DNA of 47,628 nucleotides from the NCBI GenBank assembly GCA_003221005.1, contig QHTZ01000085.1, positions 1 through 47,628 of the forward strand, in the 5' to 3' direction. The stretch's first letter is position 1, and the number at the start of each line of letters is the position of its first letter. The notes beneath the pieces are model-generated. The model was given only the letters and a program-made list of their open reading frames with translations. It was not told the DNA's origin and did not search any database. Origin of the DNA: Gemmatimonadota bacterium (GTDB lineage Bacteria; Gemmatimonadota; Gemmatimonadetes; Gemmatimonadales; GWC2-71-9). Below, in pieces: positions 8,356 through 14,452 of the stretch. The translations under genes were made by a program, and so were the position numbers.

Positions 8356-8973
8356 GTGCGGCGCGGACTCGCGGTCCTCGCCCTCCTCCTCTCCGGGGCG
8401 GCGCTGCCCGCCGCCGCGCAAGACCCGTCGCTCTCGATCATACTGCAAAACGGTATACCCCGCGTCCAGGTCGTCGCGCTGCTCGCGAACGGGAAGTTCG
8501 TCGGGCTCATGCGCTCGGGCTTTCCGCTCCGCCTCCACTTTCGCCTCGAGCTGTGGCGCACCCGGGCGACCTGGTTCGACCAATACGCGAGCGAGGCGGC
8601 CTGGGACGTCGTCGCGCATTACGATCCGCTGGCGGACGACTTCGTGCTGCTGCGCTCGAACGGGACCACCGCACGCTACGCGACCGCCCAAGCCCTGGGC
8701 CGCGCGCTCGAAATCCCCTACAAGATCACGCTCGCGCCCAAAGGGGCGGGCCGGTTTTACTACCTCTGCCGGCTCGAGGTATCGACGTTGAACGACACGG
8801 ACCTGCAGGAGCTGGAACGGTGGCTCAAAGGCGAGGTCTCGCCCGCGGTGTCCGGGCGCGGCGACCTGGGCGACGCGCTGGTGCGCGGCGCGCAGCGAGT
8901 CCTGGTGCGGATCGCCGGGTTGCCGCGACTCACCCTTGAGGCTCGGTCGGAATCGGTACGAGGGGGAAGCTAG
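8356..8973 (+). CDS. DUF4390 family exported protein
   Basis: 205 residues. The GTG start follows the barrel stop directly. Residues 1-22 form a signal peptide (LAVLALLLSGAALPAAAQ). The remainder is a beta-rich domain of the DUF4390 type (LRLHFRLELWRTR, DVVAHYDPLADDFVLLRSNG, FYYLCRLEVSTLNDTDLQEL, ending with VLVRIAGLPRLTLEARSES). DUF4390 genes are often found beside NtrY/NtrX-like kinase-regulator pairs, as here, but their function is unknown. It shares a four-base overlap with the convergent PCYCGC gene. Confidence 0.82.
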   Translation: MRRGLAVLALLLSGAALPAAAQDPSLSIILQNGIPRVQVVALLANGKFVGLMRSGFPLRLHFRLELWRTRATWFDQYASEAAWDVVAHYDPLADDFVLLRSNGTTARYATAQALGRALEIPYKITLAPKGAGRFYYLCRLEVSTLNDTDLQELERWLKGEVSPAVSGRGDLGDALVRGAQRVLVRIAGLPRLTLEARSESVRGGS

Positions 8974-9374
8974 CTGCCAAACCGCGCGTCGATCGCCCTG
9001 CGGATCTCGTCGAGCGACGTACCCTGGGCCGCGAGTTGCGCGGCGAGCAGCGCCTCGCCGATGCAGATGTCGCAGTGCGCGCCGTGATCGGACTCGAAGC
9101 ACGTGAGCAGCGAACGATGCCCGAAGGACTTGCTGCAGTTGCAGTGGCAATACACGCCGTCCAGCACGTGCGGCACGCGCCGGGCCGCCTCGTAGGCGTC
9201 GAGCGCCCCCGGACTCCCGGGCACCAGGGAGAGCGGCAGCACCTTGTCGGCGGTAACGCCGGGCCGGGGATCGGGGTGCGGTGCTGCCTGCCCCCGCCGC
9301 GGCACGAGCAGCACGACGAGGACCGCCACCGCGGCCGCGCCGGCGATGAGCCACGGCCAGGCGCCCCGTTTCAC
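8970..9374 (-). CDS. PCYCGC-motif-type membrane-anchored protein
   Basis: A 134-residue protein with an N-terminal membrane anchor (residues 4-25, followed by RR) and an external domain with clustered cysteines: YCHCNCS (about 75-81), TCF (91-93) and CDIC (101-104). This resembles the PCYCGC (PF13798) group, described in lipoproteins and probably metal- or redox-linked. It ends in a helical segment (SLDEIRRAIDARFG). The GTG start at 9374 overlaps the stop of the HNH gene (GTGA), so the pair is coupled. No lipobox is visible, so the anchor is probably a membrane helix. Confidence 0.7.
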   Translation of the reverse strand: MKRGAWPWLIAGAAAVAVLVVLLVPRRGQAAPHPDPRPGVTADKVLPLSLVPGSPGALDAYEAARRVPHVLDGVYCHCNCSKSFGHRSLLTCFESDHGAHCDICIGEALLAAQLAAQGTSLDEIRRAIDARFGS

Positions 9375-9919
9375 AGCGCCTCGAGCGTGGACAGGACGTC
9401 CGCCCCGTAGAACGTGCGGATGTACTTCGACTGGATCGACGTGAGGCGACGGACCGCCCACGCGAGATGCACGAAGTGCGGCTCGAACGGGGGCCGCAGC
9501 GGGTGCATCCCCGCCTCCTCGGGCAGGAGGTTGCCCTTGCGTGTGTTGCAGCTGGAGCAGGCGGTGAGCACGTTCGTCCAGGCGTTGGTGCCGCCGCGCG
9601 ACAGCGGGACGAGGTGGTCCCGCGTGAGGCACTCCCGAAACCGCAGCTCCGGCTGCGCGCGGCCGCAAAACTGGCAGCGGTAGTTGTCGCGGGCGAACAG
9701 GAACGTGTTGGTGACTTGACGGCGGAAGCGGCGGGGAACGTGGACGAACTTGACCAGCCGGATGACGGCCGGCCGGGGGATCTGCAGGCGTTCGCTGCGC
9801 ACTACCGCCCCGTCGGCCTCGACGATCTCCGCTTTGCGGTCGATCACGAGGCGCAACGCCCGGCGCACCGGCACCATGGTCAGCGGCTCGAACGAGGCGT
9901 TGAGCGCGAGGCAGCGCAC
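9371..9919 (-). CDS. HNH endonuclease family protein
   Basis: 182 residues from GTG 9919. The N-terminal part (CLALNASFEPLTMVPVRRAL) is typical of a widespread bacterial HNH family; in this family it is followed by a zinc-finger-like CQFCG, the catalytic RDHLVPLSRGG (His of HNH) and TACSSCNTRKGN. The C-terminus is a helical FVHLAWAVRRLTS segment. The four cysteines should hold structural zinc. The family is common and chromosomal and its role (repair or nucleic-acid processing) is unproven. I chose GTG 9919 because homology starts there and a GGGG-containing ribosome site precedes it; the upstream ATG at 10006 would add sequence covering the argH terminator. Confidence 0.85.
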   Translation of the reverse strand: MRCLALNASFEPLTMVPVRRALRLVIDRKAEIVEADGAVVRSERLQIPRPAVIRLVKFVHVPRRFRRQVTNTFLFARDNYRCQFCGRAQPELRFRECLTRDHLVPLSRGGTNAWTNVLTACSSCNTRKGNLLPEEAGMHPLRPPFEPHFVHLAWAVRRLTSIQSKYIRTFYGADVLSTLEAL

Positions 9920-9933
9920 GTCAGTCCCCCGGC

Positions 9934-9973
9934 GAAAAAGCGGCCGTCCAAGCCCAGGACGGGTGGGACGGCC
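9934..9973 (-). terminator. Intrinsic terminator of argH
   Basis: On the minus strand GGCCGTCC (9973-9966), a 16-nt loop and GGACGGCC (9949-9942) form a perfect 8-bp stem, followed by G and then CTTTTT (9940-9934). It lies 43 bases past the argH stop and fits a rho-independent terminator that would separate the arg operon from the HNH gene. Confidence 0.75.
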
Positions 9974-10015
9974 ACGTATGCTACACAGCCGGCTAACGCG
10001 CGGCAAGAGCGCGGG

Positions 10016-11470
10016 TTAAGGCACGCCTCCGGGCAACAACGCCTTCCGCAGCTCCTCCAGTTGATCCTCCACCGACTTACGCGACGAGCCCCCGGGCGTC
10101 GCGCGCCCCTCGACTGAGTCTTCCCAGGTTCCAAGCTGGCTCAGCGCGGCGCCGAGCGCCGGGTGAATCTGCGCCGCGACGGCCGGCGCCACGCGGTCAA
10201 GCGGCACGCCTGCCCGCTCGGCCTCCCGCACCAGCCGGCCCACGAGCCCGTGGCTCTCCCGAAACGGCACGCCCGCTTCCACCAACAGATCCGCGAGGTC
10301 GGTCGCGCGGAGCGATGCATCGAGCGCCGCGCGCATGCGGTCGCGATTCACTTCCAGGGTGGCGATCGCGCCGGTGAGGGCGGGGAGCACCAGACCCAGC
10401 GTGTCGAAGGCGTCAAACAGCAGCGACTTGTCCTCCTGGAGGTCCTTGCTGTACCCGGCCGGCAGGCCCTTGAGCGTCGCGAGCAGCGCCACCAGGTCGC
10501 CGAGCACGCGCGCCGCCTTGGCGCGGGTGAGCTCAAAGACGTCGGGGTTGCGCTTCTGCGGCAGCAGGCTCGAACCCGTGCTGAACTCATCAGCGAGCTT
10601 CACGAACCCGAACTCGGCGCTGGCGTATAACACCACCTCCGCCGCGAGCCGCGAAAGATGCATGCCCGCGAGTGTGAGGGCGAAGAGGACCTCGGCGACG
10701 AAGTCCCGGTCGCCGGTCGCGTCGAGCGCGTTGGCGGAGACGCTGCGAAACCCGAGCGCCTCCTTCAGCAGGACGCGGTCGACGGGGAAGCCTGAGCCCG
10801 CGAGCGCGCCCGAGCCGAGCGGCAGCTCGGCCACGCGGCGCCGCGCGTCGGCGAGCCGCTGGCGGTCGCGCACCAGGGGCCAGGCGTGGGCGAGCAGGAC
10901 GTACGCCCAGCGGACCGGCTGCGCGCGCTGCCCGTGGGTGTAGCCGGGAAGGATGTCGTCGATCCCGTCCCGCGCGCGCGCGAGCACGGTGCGGCCCAGC
11001 GCCGCCAGGTCGGCATCCAGCTGGTCGATCGCGTTCAGGGTCCAGAGCCGCAGGTCCGTCGCGACCTGGTCGTTGCGGGACCGTCCGGTGTGCAGCTTCC
11101 CCGCGACCGCGCCCACTTCCTCGTACAGCAGGCGCTCAACCAGCGTGTGCACATCCTCATCGGGTGCGCCCACGGCAGCGCCGTCTGCCAGCCGCTCGGC
11201 CACCCGGTCGAGCCCGTCGAGCAGGTGCGATTCCTCGGTCGGCGTCAGGACGCCGACGCGACCGAGCGCGTGGACCCAGGCCTTGCTGGCCGCGACGTCT
11301 TGCGGCCACAGGCGGTGGTCGACCGGCAGACTGCGATTCAGAGCGTCGAGCGCTTCGCTCGGCCCCAGGGCGAACCGCCCGCCCCACATGTGATGCGGTG
11401 CGGATTCCGTCGGCTGGTTGAGCGGCGGCGGCGGTGGGGGAGGCGAGGGGGGCGGGGACGGGGGCGCCAT
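10016..11470 (-). CDS. argH: Argininosuccinate lyase
   Basis: Last step of arginine synthesis: argininosuccinate to arginine plus fumarate. The 484 residues carry the fumarase/aspartase superfamily blocks: LHTGRSRNDQ (126-135), GYTHGQRAQPV with the catalytic-region His179, and the signature GSSLLPQKRNPD (299-310) with its mobile-loop serines. The ATG at 11470 overlaps the argG stop (TGATG). Conserved sequence starts only at MWGGRF (Met28), so residues 1-27 form an odd proline-rich extension encoded by a G-rich repeat (minus-strand C-rich); Met28 is an alternative start. The end is served by an intrinsic terminator. Confidence 0.95.
   Translation of the reverse strand: MAPPSPPPSPPPPPPPLNQPTESAPHHMWGGRFALGPSEALDALNRSLPVDHRLWPQDVAASKAWVHALGRVGVLTPTEESHLLDGLDRVAERLADGAAVGAPDEDVHTLVERLLYEEVGAVAGKLHTGRSRNDQVATDLRLWTLNAIDQLDADLAALGRTVLARARDGIDDILPGYTHGQRAQPVRWAYVLLAHAWPLVRDRQRLADARRRVAELPLGSGALAGSGFPVDRVLLKEALGFRSVSANALDATGDRDFVAEVLFALTLAGMHLSRLAAEVVLYASAEFGFVKLADEFSTGSSLLPQKRNPDVFELTRAKAARVLGDLVALLATLKGLPAGYSKDLQEDKSLLFDAFDTLGLVLPALTGAIATLEVNRDRMRAALDASLRATDLADLLVEAGVPFRESHGLVGRLVREAERAGVPLDRVAPAVAAQIHPALGAALSQLGTWEDSVEGRATPGGSSRKSVEDQLEELRKALLPGGVP
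11421..11466. repeat. G-rich hexamer-like tract at the argH start
   Basis: G runs of 3-6 separated by one or two bases end in GGGCGGGGACGGGGGCGCC, a 19-mer found almost unchanged in ruvA near 35244-35262. It begins one codon after the argH ATG and makes the Pro-rich N-terminus. Possible G-quadruplex on the strand opposite the coding strand. Confidence 0.8.
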
Positions 11471-12699
11471 CAGTCCGCGACGGCCCCAATCTCGCGCTGA
11501 CGCGCGGCCTCGAGCGCCGCCCCGATCTTGATCCCGAGCCCGTAGAGGCGGATGAAGCCCTCGGCGTCCTTCTGGTTGTAGACGTTCTCCTTCCCGAACG
11601 TCGCGTAGGAAGGCTGGTACAGGGCGTACGGACTCTCGCGGCCCGCGACGGCTGCGCCGCCCTTGTACAGCTTCAGCCGCACGGTCCCCGTCACGCGCTT
11701 CTGGGTGGCCGCCACAAAGGCGTCCAGCGCTTCCCGCTCAGGCGTCCACCACCGGCCGTCGTACACGAGGTCCGCGTACTGGAGCGCGAGCTGATCCTTG
11801 AGCCCCAGGACCCTGCGGTCGAGCACCAGCTGCTCGAGCTCGCGGTGCGCGGCATGCAGCAGCGTGCCCCCCGGGGTCTCGTACACCCCACGCGACTTCA
11901 TCCCCACCAAGCGATCTTCGACGACGTCGGCCCGACCCACCCCGTGCTCGCCCGCGACCGCGTTCAGGGTCTCGAGCAGCTCGACCGGCCCCAGCGGCAC
12001 GGCATCGACCGAAACCGGCGTCCCTTCCTCGAAGCCGATCGCGACCACCACCGGCTCATCGGGCGCCGCCACTGGGTCCGCCGTCATCACGAAAATGTGC
12101 TCGGGAGCTTCCTGCGACGGATCTTCGAGAATGCCGCCTTCGTGGGAGCAATGCCAGATGTTCCGGTCGGTGGAATACGGCTTCTCAACCGTAGCCTGAA
12201 CCGGAATGCCTTTCGCCTGCACGTATGCGATGAGATCCTCGCGCCCCTGGAACTCCCACTCGCGCCACGGCGCGATGACCTGGAGGTCGGGGGCGAGCGC
12301 GGCGTAGGTGAGCTCGAACCGGACCTGATCGTTCCCCTTGCCGGTGCAGCCGTGCGCGAGCGCCTGCCCGCCGGCGCGCTGCGCCAGCGCGACCTGGCGC
12401 GCCGCCGTGAGGGGCCGCGCCATCGCCGTGCCGAGCAAGTAGGTGCGGGCGTACACGGCCCCGGCGCGCAGGCAGGGAAACACGAAGTCCCGCACGAACT
12501 CGTCGCGCAGGTCTTCGATGACGCAGTCCGTAGCGCCCGAGCGCTTGGCCTTGGCGACGAGATCGCCCAGCTCCCCGATGCCCTGCCCCACGTCGGCCGC
12601 GAAACACAGAACCCTGGCCCCGTGGTGCTCGCGGAGCCAGGGAACGATCGCCGACGTGTCGAGTCCGCCGGAGTAGGCGAGAACGACTAGCGGCCCCAT
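11470..12699 (-). CDS. argG: Argininosuccinate synthase
   Basis: Joins citrulline and aspartate with ATP to form argininosuccinate. The 409 residues are the normal length. The PP-loop AYSGGLDTS is at 8-16; other family blocks include GCTGKGNDQVRFE and the IAPWREWEF segment. It is first in the argG-argH unit. Upstream is a sigma-70-like promoter (TTGACA, 16 bp, TATGTT) and an ARG-box-like palindrome, with argR just upstream, so arginine repression is very likely. Confidence 0.96.
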   Translation of the reverse strand: MGPLVVLAYSGGLDTSAIVPWLREHHGARVLCFAADVGQGIGELGDLVAKAKRSGATDCVIEDLRDEFVRDFVFPCLRAGAVYARTYLLGTAMARPLTAARQVALAQRAGGQALAHGCTGKGNDQVRFELTYAALAPDLQVIAPWREWEFQGREDLIAYVQAKGIPVQATVEKPYSTDRNIWHCSHEGGILEDPSQEAPEHIFVMTADPVAAPDEPVVVAIGFEEGTPVSVDAVPLGPVELLETLNAVAGEHGVGRADVVEDRLVGMKSRGVYETPGGTLLHAAHRELEQLVLDRRVLGLKDQLALQYADLVYDGRWWTPEREALDAFVAATQKRVTGTVRLKLYKGGAAVAGRESPYALYQPSYATFGKENVYNQKDAEGFIRLYGLGIKIGAALEAARQREIGAVAD

Positions 12700-12719
12700 G
12701 ATGACGCGCTCCCTGTACC

Positions 12720-12741
12720 TTTATGCAAGAGGATGCATAAA
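12720..12741. promoter_or_regulatory. ARG-box-like ArgR operator
   Basis: A perfect 8-bp inverted repeat TTTATGCA / TGCATAAA separated by 6 bases. Its central 18 bases (12722-12739) align with the ArgR box consensus WNTGAATWWWWATTCANW at the key T-G-x-A and x-T-x-C-A positions of both arms. It abuts the argG -10 box and would cover the start point, a good repression position. The site is seen directly; binding is inferred. Confidence 0.75.
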
Positions 12742-12767
12742 CATACATCGCTCCGGACGGCTGTCAA
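12740..12767 (-). promoter_or_regulatory. argG promoter (-35 TTGACA, -10 TATGTT)
   Basis: On the minus strand a consensus TTGACA (12767-12762), 16-bp spacer and TATGTT (12745-12740, 4 of 6). The start point would fall inside the ARG-box palindrome, about 30-35 bases before the argG ATG. Confidence 0.7.
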
Positions 12768-12782
12768 CCGGGGGCCAGAGGC

Positions 12783-13241
12783 TCACGAGGACAGGCCGGC
12801 GAGCTCCTGCAGGCGGGTGTGCACGGCACGGCGGGCCCGCTCGCTCCGCGTGATCACGAGGACCGCGTCGTCACCCGAGATGGTGCCGACGATCTCCGCC
12901 CATCCGGCCCCATCGAGCGCGACGCCAAGCGCCTGGGCGCTGCCTGCGGGGGTCTTCAGCACGAGCAACGGCCCGACGCCGTCCACGGAGACCAGCATCG
13001 CGGGCAGGACCTGCTCCAGGTGAGGGCGGATGGCGGGTGCCCCCTCGGGTGGCGGGGCGTAATGGGAGGCGCCGTCGGGCGCGGCCACCTTGGCGAGCCC
13101 CAGCTCCCGCATGTCGCGTGACAGGGTCGCCTGCGTCACCTCGAACCCTTCCGCGCGCAACAGCTCGCGGAGCTGCTCCTGGCTCGCCACGCGCTGGTGA
13201 CGAATGACCTTCAGAATGGCCGCGTGGCGCTGGGTTTTCAT
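12783..13241 (-). CDS. argR: Arginine repressor ArgR
   Basis: A 152-residue arginine-sensing repressor of the ArgR/AhrC family. The N-terminal winged helix (about 1-70) includes SQEQLRELL and the recognition helix TQATLSRDMRELGLAKV. The C-terminal arginine-binding and hexamerisation domain ends with VGTISGDDAVLVI, the conserved G-[ST]-I-x-G-D-D arginine site (Asp124-Asp125). Its ATG overlaps the amidohydrolase stop (ATGA). It lies directly upstream of its probable target operator and argGH. Confidence 0.95.
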   Translation of the reverse strand: MKTQRHAAILKVIRHQRVASQEQLRELLRAEGFEVTQATLSRDMRELGLAKVAAPDGASHYAPPPEGAPAIRPHLEQVLPAMLVSVDGVGPLLVLKTPAGSAQALGVALDGAGWAEIVGTISGDDAVLVITRSERARRAVHTRLQELAGLSS

Positions 13242-14449
13242 GCGCTCCCAATGTAGCGGTGGACTACCTGTCCGGCGACGACGGTGAGAAGGGCGTCGGA
13301 CGGTCGGACGGTCGGACGGTCGGACAGAAGCCCGACAAACACGGCGAGATCGGCCTGCTTGCCGACCTCGATCGATCCAATTGCCGACTCCAGCCCCAGC
13401 ACCCGCGCGCCCTCGAGCGTCAACATGCGCAGCGCGTCTTCGCCAGCGAGGCCAACCGCGAGCGCGTCGCCCCACAGGTTCACGTCCCCCGTGCTGACGA
13501 CGGAGTCGGTGCCGAGGCCGACAGGGATCCCCCCAGCGCGGAAGGCGGCGAAGGGCGCGGCGCCGTGCCCATGGGCACGATTCGAGCGCGGGCAATGGGC
13601 GATGGCTGCGCCGGCGGCCTTCAGGAGAGCGACGTCCTGCTGGCTGACCTGAACGCAGTGGATGCAGAGAGCAGGAGTTCCATGTTGCACGACGCCAAGT
13701 TGCACGAGGTACTGGACGGGTGACAGGCCCAGCGGTTGCACCGCAATCCCACGCGCGCGCAGCGCATCCGCAAACGGCCCTGCGCCGTCGCGCACGAGCG
13801 CGCTCTCCTCCCGCGATTCGGCGACATGCACGGCGAGCGGCAGGCCGCGGCGACGGGCGAACGCCGCGACGGCCCGGTAGAGCGGGGCGCTGACGGTGTA
13901 GGGCGCGTGGGGCGACACGCCGAGGCGCAACCGGTCGGAGGCAAACGGATGGAGCCGCTCGACGGCGGCCTCGAGCTCGGCGAGGCTCGCCTCGCAGCGC
14001 GCCGGGTCGGGGCCAAAGACCTCCTGATAGACGATGCCCCGCCCCCCGAGCGCCTGCAGCACCTCCATCACGGCGCCGGTGCTTCCCGTGTCGGCGACGC
14101 AGGTGACCCCTGCCGCCCAGCAGTCGCGCATGCCCTGCTCCGCAGCGTGCCGGAATTCTGGCAGCCGCGTCCCGTCCTTGAGCTCACGGATGCGGCGGAT
14201 CCACGCGGCAAACTCCGGGGTCGGCACGCGTCCCGCGAGATGGGTGAGCTCGAGATGCGTGTGACAGTTGACGAGCCCGGGGACGAGGACGCCGTCCGGG
14301 AATTCTCGGATCTCCACTCCCGGCGGAGTGGGGACGCGGGCGTGTGGGCCGACGGCTGCGATGCGGCCGTCGCCAGCAATGAGAACGGCGCCGTCCGAAA
14401 TGGGCGGCGCCGTCACCGGATGCACCGAGCCGGCCCGAAGGCGCAGCAT
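13238..14449 (-). CDS. Amidohydrolase of the TRZ/ATZ-MtaD deaminase group
   Basis: A 403-residue metal-dependent hydrolase with the metal-ligand blocks of purine-type deaminases: NCHTHLELTHL (HxH), HVAESREE, IHCV, and GLGTDSVVSTGD with the catalytic Asp. Likely activities in this group are deamination of S-adenosylhomocysteine/5'-methylthioadenosine or of 6-amino-6-deoxyfutalosine (menaquinone route); the sequence alone does not decide. It sits 3 bases after the PBP1A stop and overlaps argR. Two odd repeats lie in it: four 8-bp units near the 3' end and a doubled GTTGCACGA at 13684-13707. Confidence 0.85.
   Translation of the reverse strand: MLRLRAGSVHPVTAPPISDGAVLIAGDGRIAAVGPHARVPTPPGVEIREFPDGVLVPGLVNCHTHLELTHLAGRVPTPEFAAWIRRIRELKDGTRLPEFRHAAEQGMRDCWAAGVTCVADTGSTGAVMEVLQALGGRGIVYQEVFGPDPARCEASLAELEAAVERLHPFASDRLRLGVSPHAPYTVSAPLYRAVAAFARRRGLPLAVHVAESREESALVRDGAGPFADALRARGIAVQPLGLSPVQYLVQLGVVQHGTPALCIHCVQVSQQDVALLKAAGAAIAHCPRSNRAHGHGAAPFAAFRAGGIPVGLGTDSVVSTGDVNLWGDALAVGLAGEDALRMLTLEGARVLGLESAIGSIEVGKQADLAVFVGLLSDRPTVRPSDALLTVVAGQVVHRYIGSA
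13295..13326. repeat. 8-bp GTCGGACG tandem repeat in the amidohydrolase gene
   Basis: Four head-to-tail units (the last ends in A) about 55 bases before the stop codon encode SDRPTVRPSD. The unit is not a multiple of three, so a change in copy number would shift the frame of the last residues and also change how translation reaches the overlapping argR start. A 15-bp stretch of it recurs in thiE at 41004-41018. Confidence 0.9.
13684..13707. repeat. Doubled GTTGCACGA motif
   Basis: Two copies (13684-13692 and 13699-13707) inside the amidohydrolase gene. The 14 bases GTTGCACGACGCCA from the first copy occur as the exact reverse complement in the hairpin insert of tgt (38427-38440). Confidence 0.7.
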
Positions 14450-14452
14450 GTC

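Noticed and set aside
9371..9919. HNH gene as a homing endonuclease or mobile element
   Set aside because: It belongs to a common chromosomal HNH family, has normal composition and no intron, repeat or integrase nearby.
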